This document shows positions 22,106-25,646 of a stretch of DNA of 25,646 nt, in pieces. The translations under genes were made by a program, and so were the position numbers. Source of the stretch: a bacterium (GTDB taxonomy: Bacteria; Patescibacteriota; Minisyncoccia; JACQLN01); the NCBI GenBank assembly GCA_030697855.1, contig JAUYOU010000044.1, forward strand, positions 1 through 25,646, given 5' to 3'. The first letter of the stretch is position 1, and each line of letters begins with the position of its first letter. The notes beneath the pieces were generated by a model. The model searched no databases and had not been told where the DNA came from. It saw only the letters and a program-made list of their open reading frames with translations.

Positions 22106-22240
22106 GTGATACCTAGAAATATTACAGAATGGGTTATTGGTTGTAAGGCTACCTTTTTTAAATGTGCTAAATGTGGGGAGGAGTTTGTTAATAAACCAGA
22201 CAGTCAGTGTAATGCTGATATAACCACACGCAGATACTAA
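22106..22240 (+). CDS. Small Cys-rich ORF, possible zinc-ribbon fragment
   Basis: The 44-codon ORF starts with GTG, 1 nt after the previous stop, behind GAGGTAGG. Its middle reads GCKATFFKCAKCGEEF, with a KCAKCG knuckle (CxxC) and two more Cys on either side. This pattern fits one half of a zinc ribbon. The frame is closed just upstream (TGA at 22097), so it cannot be an extension of the 32-residue ORF without a frameshift. It may be a genuine microprotein or the broken remains of a larger zinc-ribbon gene. The next gene, NUDIX, starts 22 nt after it. Confidence 0.4.
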   Translation: MIPRNITEWVIGCKATFFKCAKCGEEFVNKPDSQCNADITTRRY

Positions 22241-22262
22241 CCCATTTTATAAAGGTATAATC

Positions 22263-22721
22263 ATGACAGAATTAAGAATCGTTTGCAGAGTCGCCATATA
22301 CAACCTAACGACATCCTCGATTCTTTTTGTGAGGAATCGAGATCAGAAATGGTGGTGTCTACCTGGAGGTGGTTGGAATCATGCCGAAGAGACAATTCTT
22401 GATTGTGCAAAAAGAGAAGTACTCGAGGAGACTGGTGTTCAAGCAAAAATTATAAAGCTCCTTTGTGCGCAAACTCTTCACATCAAGAAGCAGGATAGTA
22501 TATGGCTTGAACAGTTTTGGCTCGCAGAACCTGTTGGGAGCACGAAAGTTCCGCAAAGGCATATTGATCAATATGGTGTTGTCGATGAAGCTCGTTGGTT
22601 TAGTAAAGAAGAAATGGAGACTATTATCGTTTACCCAGAGTTCTTTCGTACTATATTTTGGGATGTTGTCATTGGTATTATCCAGGAACAGGATAGATAC
22701 CTTGGTCACTTTGTTTTGTAA
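22263..22721 (+). CDS. NUDIX hydrolase, second copy
   Basis: The 152-residue protein has a complete NUDIX box: G37 through E43 to REVLEETGV (51-59), preceded by WWCLPGGG. The fold is followed by a strand rich in aromatic residues (SIWLEQFWLAEP) that probably shapes the substrate pocket. It differs clearly from the first NUDIX protein in the pocket region, so it is not a recent duplicate. The G+C of this gene looks higher than that of the operon before it. AAAGG lies 7 nt upstream of the ATG. It converges on the thymidylate kinase gene, with which it shares a terminator. Confidence 0.9.
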   Translation: MTELRIVCRVAIYNLTTSSILFVRNRDQKWWCLPGGGWNHAEETILDCAKREVLEETGVQAKIIKLLCAQTLHIKKQDSIWLEQFWLAEPVGSTKVPQRHIDQYGVVDEARWFSKEEMETIIVYPEFFRTIFWDVVIGIIQEQDRYLGHFVL

Positions 22722-22727
22722 AAATAA

Positions 22728-22764
22728 GCCCCACCAGACAATTACTGTCATGGCGGGGTCTTTT
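22728..22764. terminator. Shared terminator hairpin of NUDIX-2 and tmk
   Basis: GCCCCACCAGACA (about 22728-22740) and TGTCATGGCGGGGTC (22746-22760) form an imperfect stem with one bulge and one mismatch. A T4 tract and further T-rich sequence follow on the plus strand. A-rich DNA at 22721-22726 gives the T-run for the minus strand. Confidence 0.65.
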
Positions 22765-23380
22765 ATTTCACAACTTCTTGCACTAGTTTCCATGCCGTTT
22801 TTCTGACTTGCTCAAAGTCGTCATTAGCATTAATAGTGATCCAACTATATCGTTTTACTAATAATCTGTAAGCAGCCACAATTGTGGCATAAGATTGTTT
22901 TTCTGTTTCGATATCGTCAATAATATCTCCTCTCCCAAACATGCGTCTGTCGAGTGCTTTATTAACGGTGATATCAAGGTAGATGCCGAGATGTGGTTTT
23001 AAATCTCCAAAGGCAAGGCGAGAAACCCCATTACGGAGCTCGTCAGACTTTTTACTAAAAAACCCAAAGTTTTCATGCCACACAAAGAAGGAAAGATCCC
23101 AACGGTCAGATACTACAATTTTACCTTCTTCCATGGCGCGTCTTGCGCGATCTGCTTTGTATGTATGAAGAAGTTGGAAAAAGAACATATAAGCTGGTGA
23201 GTGAGGGTCTAGTGAGTAGTTATCAATCACTGATTGGAAAATGGACTCATTTTCTATTTCGCGTGTTGAGATTCTTGTGGCTTGGTGCCCCTCTTTTTTA
23301 AGTTTATTTTCGATGTATCTGACAAGAGTGGATTTTCCTGAACCATCAATACCTTCAATAGCGATAAGCTTGCTATTCAT
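22763..23380 (-). CDS. tmk: Thymidylate kinase
   Basis: The 205-residue kinase opens with IAIEGIDGSGKSTLVRYIE (P-loop G10-IDGSGKST), and has DRW (92-94) in the substrate site and an Arg-rich lid DRRMFGRGD around 150. It would make dTDP from dTMP, needed for DNA and for dTDP-sugars. It is closer to ordinary Tmk than the copy at 18624, yet shares the unusual DRW..SFF variant with it. The start is firm: GAGGT (complement of 23386-23390) 5 nt before the ATG and a TTGTCA/TATAAG promoter upstream. It is convergent with a NUDIX gene, a second NUDIX-kinase pairing in the window. Confidence 0.85.
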   Translation of the reverse strand: MNSKLIAIEGIDGSGKSTLVRYIENKLKKEGHQATRISTREIENESIFQSVIDNYSLDPHSPAYMFFFQLLHTYKADRARRAMEEGKIVVSDRWDLSFFVWHENFGFFSKKSDELRNGVSRLAFGDLKPHLGIYLDITVNKALDRRMFGRGDIIDDIETEKQSYATIVAAYRLLVKRYSWITINANDDFEQVRKTAWKLVQEVVK

Positions 23381-23410
23381 TTACTACCTCTTTCTTAAGT
23401 TTGAAATGTA

Positions 23411-23440
23411 CTTATAAAATCGATATTTTTTGACTGACAA
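23411..23440 (-). promoter_or_regulatory. Sigma-70-type promoter of tmk
   Basis: On the minus strand TTGTCA (23440-23435), an 18-nt spacer and TATAAG (23416-23411), each 5 of 6 to consensus. The leader would be about 25 nt and carries the GAGGT Shine-Dalgarno. It lies in the 115-nt gap between tmk and the histidine kinase stop. Confidence 0.55.
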
Positions 23441-23494
23441 AACAGTATCACAAATTAATATTTTTGCCAAATATAAATATAACAGGCACGTATA

Positions 23495-25159
23495 TTATTT
23501 ATTTTCTTTGGTGGGCTCTATTGGTTTTTGGTTTATATTATTCTTTTTTGCATATTCTTCGGTTGGAACTGTGATGCTAAAGGTACTACCTTTGTCTTTC
23601 CCTTCCGATTCCCCTTTTATAACGCCCTTATGAGCTTCTGTCATAAGTTTGGCCACATATAAACCTAAGCCTGTGCCTTCGGTGTACATTAATCGCCCGC
23701 CTTCGCCACGTTCAAATTTTCTAAACAATCTTGCTTTGCCTTCTGGCGTCATACCAACACCAGTATCTTTAACTGAATAAACTAAATAATCATTTTCTAA
23801 ACGTAAGCCAACAGTCACGCTACCAGTCGCCGTATATTTAATAGAATTATCTATAAAGTTAATAACAACTTGTCGGAGTTTGTCGGCATCGGCCCAAGCC
23901 ATAGGCATACCATGGGGTTTAATCCAAGCAAGTTTTAAGCCTTTGTTTTCCGCCATAGATTTTAAATCGAAAATTGCATCGTCTATCATCTGTCCCATAT
24001 CTACTGGAGCAAATGTATAAATTATCCTGCCATCTTCTATACGGTTTAGGTTTAAAAGATCGTTAACCAAAACAATTAAGCGTTCCGAAGATTGAAAAAC
24101 CTTTTGCAAGGTTGTGCTTTGAGCTTCCTCCAGTTTGCCATAACTACCTTCTATCATCATCGAGATATAGCCCTTAATTGCAGTAAGCGGTGTTCGTAAT
24201 TGGTGCGAGACAATAGAAAGAAATTCCGATTTAGCCTCATCTACTCTTTTAAGTTCGTCGTTAGCTACGGCTAATTGAATACTCATTTTTTCTAATTTTT
24301 CTCTTTGTTCGACTTCTCTAATAACACTTTTAATTAAGAACGTACCCGCAACAATGGTAAGAGTTAAAATAGTTCCATCTATAATTCTATCGGTTAGGGT
24401 TGCAGAAGAAACGAATCTTATTAATAAGAAAATCCAAATAATAAAAGTAAGTAATTCTGTTGCAATTACTTTTATATTAAACAGATGATGTTTTACAACT
24501 GCGTAACCAGAAAAAAGAACCAAGAAAACCATAAAAACTTGTCCTAACCAAGTATAGTAATCGTAAATCCCAAACCATGGCAAAATTAGGTTTGTTGTCA
24601 TTGCGCCATTGGCGGGTAAAATTGTTCCAAAGATAATGTATTTAACCTGCTGTTTTTCTATGCCAGTAGCTGCAATATATTTTTTAATTAAAACAATATA
24701 TCCAGCAGAGAAAAGTAAAAGTAAATGTAAAACATATATTAAGTAATAAGGACCCCAAGTTATTATTTTTTCCGTGTCTCTAATTATAATATCTTGAATA
24801 AAGGCTCCGGGGGTATTTACCAACCAAATTATTGCGGTAGTTTCTATAATTAAAAAACTAAATACTTTTTTTGAAAGCATCGAGAACGGTGGAAACAGCA
24901 ATGTCATCAAAAGAAAACTAGTAGGCAAAAGCGCTGCTACATCGTATAGAATATAGGCAAAAGAAAAAGAAATTGTACCAACGGGTAAAATTCTAAACAA
25001 AAAAGCACTAATAGCCCACGAACCAACCAAAATTGTCATTATTCCAAAACTTTGGTTTATTGCCGCTTTTCTGTTTTGAATAAATACAAAAGCTCCTAGT
25101 ACAAAATTAATAAATGCTATTACTAAAATTAAAGAGGTCTTTGGGTCAAGAACAATCAT
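23495..25159 (-). CDS. Sensor histidine kinase with multi-TM N-terminal domain
   Basis: The 554-residue protein begins with seven or eight membrane helices (to about 225, resembling the 7TM histidine-kinase input domain), followed by two closely spaced further helices (about 230-275) and a short linker coil. The HisKA domain holds the H-box SIVSHQLRTPLTAIKGY (H319). The HATPase domain has the N box VVINFIDNSIKYT, G1 DTGVGM, F box LFRKFERGEG and G2 GTGLGLYVAK. All catalytic residues for autophosphorylation appear intact. No response regulator lies next to it. The start overlaps the upstream dehydrogenase stop by ATGA, so the kinase is translated together with an enzyme. Confidence 0.93.
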   Translation of the reverse strand: MIVLDPKTSLILVIAFINFVLGAFVFIQNRKAAINQSFGIMTILVGSWAISAFLFRILPVGTISFSFAYILYDVAALLPTSFLLMTLLFPPFSMLSKKVFSFLIIETTAIIWLVNTPGAFIQDIIIRDTEKIITWGPYYLIYVLHLLLLFSAGYIVLIKKYIAATGIEKQQVKYIIFGTILPANGAMTTNLILPWFGIYDYYTWLGQVFMVFLVLFSGYAVVKHHLFNIKVIATELLTFIIWIFLLIRFVSSATLTDRIIDGTILTLTIVAGTFLIKSVIREVEQREKLEKMSIQLAVANDELKRVDEAKSEFLSIVSHQLRTPLTAIKGYISMMIEGSYGKLEEAQSTTLQKVFQSSERLIVLVNDLLNLNRIEDGRIIYTFAPVDMGQMIDDAIFDLKSMAENKGLKLAWIKPHGMPMAWADADKLRQVVINFIDNSIKYTATGSVTVGLRLENDYLVYSVKDTGVGMTPEGKARLFRKFERGEGGRLMYTEGTGLGLYVAKLMTEAHKGVIKGESEGKDKGSTFSITVPTEEYAKKNNINQKPIEPTKENK

Positions 25160-25646
25160 AGACGATTGTTTTGTATAATATTTTTAACTTTTTCTATTTG
25201 ATCTTCTGAAACAACTTTGCCAAAGGCTTGATAAGGCGCAATTTTAAAGCCAATTTTAGTTGCCAATTCGGCTATTTCATTAACTATTTCGGGTTTTATA
25301 TCCCCAGGTGAGTATTCGCCTTCCCAATCAAAAGCCGTAAGAGCCATAACTTCTCCTAAGCAACAGTAAGTTTCGTTTCTATTGGCTAGCCTAAAATTAG
25401 TACCAACCTTAATATTAGGTGCTTTAATAACTCCAGCTTCAATAATAATAACATCGTTTCTTGTTTTGATTAATTCTGGAGATATATCGGAAGGATGCGC
25501 ATCATCTATTAATATAGCTCCAATTTTTACATCGTCAGGTTCAATAACAGCTTCAGGTGTGTTGGTTACAGTTATTATTATATCGGCTTCCTTAATATCG
25601 TTAATTTTATGCGAAACTGCTATTTCGGTATTAGTAGAATTATGAT
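25156..25646 (-). CDS. C-terminal part of an acyl-ACP-reductase-like dehydrogenase (runs off the window)
   Basis: The minus-strand frame is open without interruption from the window edge, giving 162 residues of C-terminal sequence; the ATG at 25347 is internal. Visible are a Rossmann part (ADIIITVTNTPE, IGAILIDDAHP), the GTNFRL segment and TYCCLGEVMALTAFDWEG. The Cys-x-x-Glu-x-Met pattern and surrounding text resemble cyanobacterial long-chain acyl-ACP reductase (AAR; there CFAEAM), which forms aldehydes through a Cys thioester. I call it AAR-like, not AAR, since the N-terminal half is outside. Shikimate-dehydrogenase-like reductases share the Rossmann part. The stop overlaps the histidine kinase start by four bases. 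Confidence 0.62.
   Translation of the reverse strand, partial: HNSTNTEIAVSHKINDIKEADIIITVTNTPEAVIEPDDVKIGAILIDDAHPSDISPELIKTRNDVIIIEAGVIKAPNIKVGTNFRLANRNETYCCLGEVMALTAFDWEGEYSPGDIKPEIVNEIAELATKIGFKIAPYQAFGKVVSEDQIEKVKNIIQNNRL

Noticed and set aside
22006..22240. Single gene with a frameshift in place of two small ORFs
   Set aside because: Each ORF has its own upstream purine-rich signal, and the second frame is closed at 22097. I could not find continuity of motif, though decay is still possible.
22359..22806. Frames overlapping NUDIX-2 on both strands
   Set aside because: They have no recognisable motif, and the NUDIX box in the main frame is complete.
25382..25645. Plus-strand hydrophobic 87-residue frame at the right edge
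   Set aside because: It is antisense to the open minus-strand frame with Rossmann and AAR-like motifs; its hydrophobicity comes from complementing Asp/Asn-rich codons.
1..25646. tRNA or rRNA genes, CRISPR arrays, insertion sequences
   Set aside because: No cloverleaf, rRNA core, regularly spaced repeats or transposase motifs were seen. The gaps are short and filled by promoters and terminators.
1..25646. UGA recoded to glycine (Gracilibacteria/SR1 code)
   Set aside because: UGA ends several genes at the expected family length, including in ATGA overlaps at 19232-19235, 21282-21285 and 25156-25159.

Overview
The window looks like an AT-rich chromosomal piece of a Patescibacteria (CPR) genome, most likely a Parcubacteria-like lineage. 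I infer this from the mix of a SWIB mini-protein, a class I (archaeal-type) lysyl-tRNA synthetase, membrane proteins with an Ada-like Cys domain, an EnvC-like M23 peptidase, compact tRNA synthetases and a peptidoglycan/division cluster with many overlapping genes. TGA is an ordinary stop (for example at 16412-16414 and 19233-19235), so this is not the Gracilibacteria/SR1 code.

Layout. (1) 1-322 is a GC-rich, hairpin-forming, apparently non-coding stretch. (2) 323-3099 (+) holds a membrane-anchored protein, SWIB, a VOC/glyoxalase-fold protein behind a strongly structured leader, a DPM1-like glycosyltransferase and a membrane protein with an Ada-like tail. Nested inverted repeats follow at 3137-3300. 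(3) 3330-15890 (-) is the core block: aspS, scpA, scpB, a D,D-carboxypeptidase, mraY, a D-aminoacylase, ftsW, murG, gltX and an M23 hydrolase. It covers lipid I/II synthesis, septal polymerisation, wall trimming, SMC loading and two aminoacyl-tRNA synthetases. Two unrecognised genes (7201-7914 and 10771-11079) sit inside it, each with its own promoter, Shine-Dalgarno and terminator. A third such gene (16007-16414) is divergent from aspS. (4) 16458-18071 (-) is class I lysS. (5) 18170-21908 (+) is a tightly overlapping five-gene operon: NUDIX, thymidylate-kinase-like, membrane GT2, SAM methyltransferase and NodB-like deacetylase. It is probably a surface-glycan module. (6) 21920-23440 holds a promoter with a palindromic operator, two tiny ORFs (one Cys-rich), a second NUDIX gene and, convergent to it, a second thymidylate kinase. 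(7) 23495-25646 (-) is an orphan multi-TM histidine kinase, translationally coupled to the 3' part of a Rossmann dehydrogenase resembling acyl-ACP reductase.

Two themes link the window. First, core genes tend to have a -10 box only 6-8 nt before the ATG and no Shine-Dalgarno (probably leaderless), whereas lineage-specific genes carry consensus promoters and strong Shine-Dalgarnos. Second, NUDIX plus thymidylate-kinase-like pairs occur twice, and the GT2/methyltransferase/deacetylase trio recalls the logic of NodC/NodS/NodB. All calls come from reading the sequence; no database search was run.
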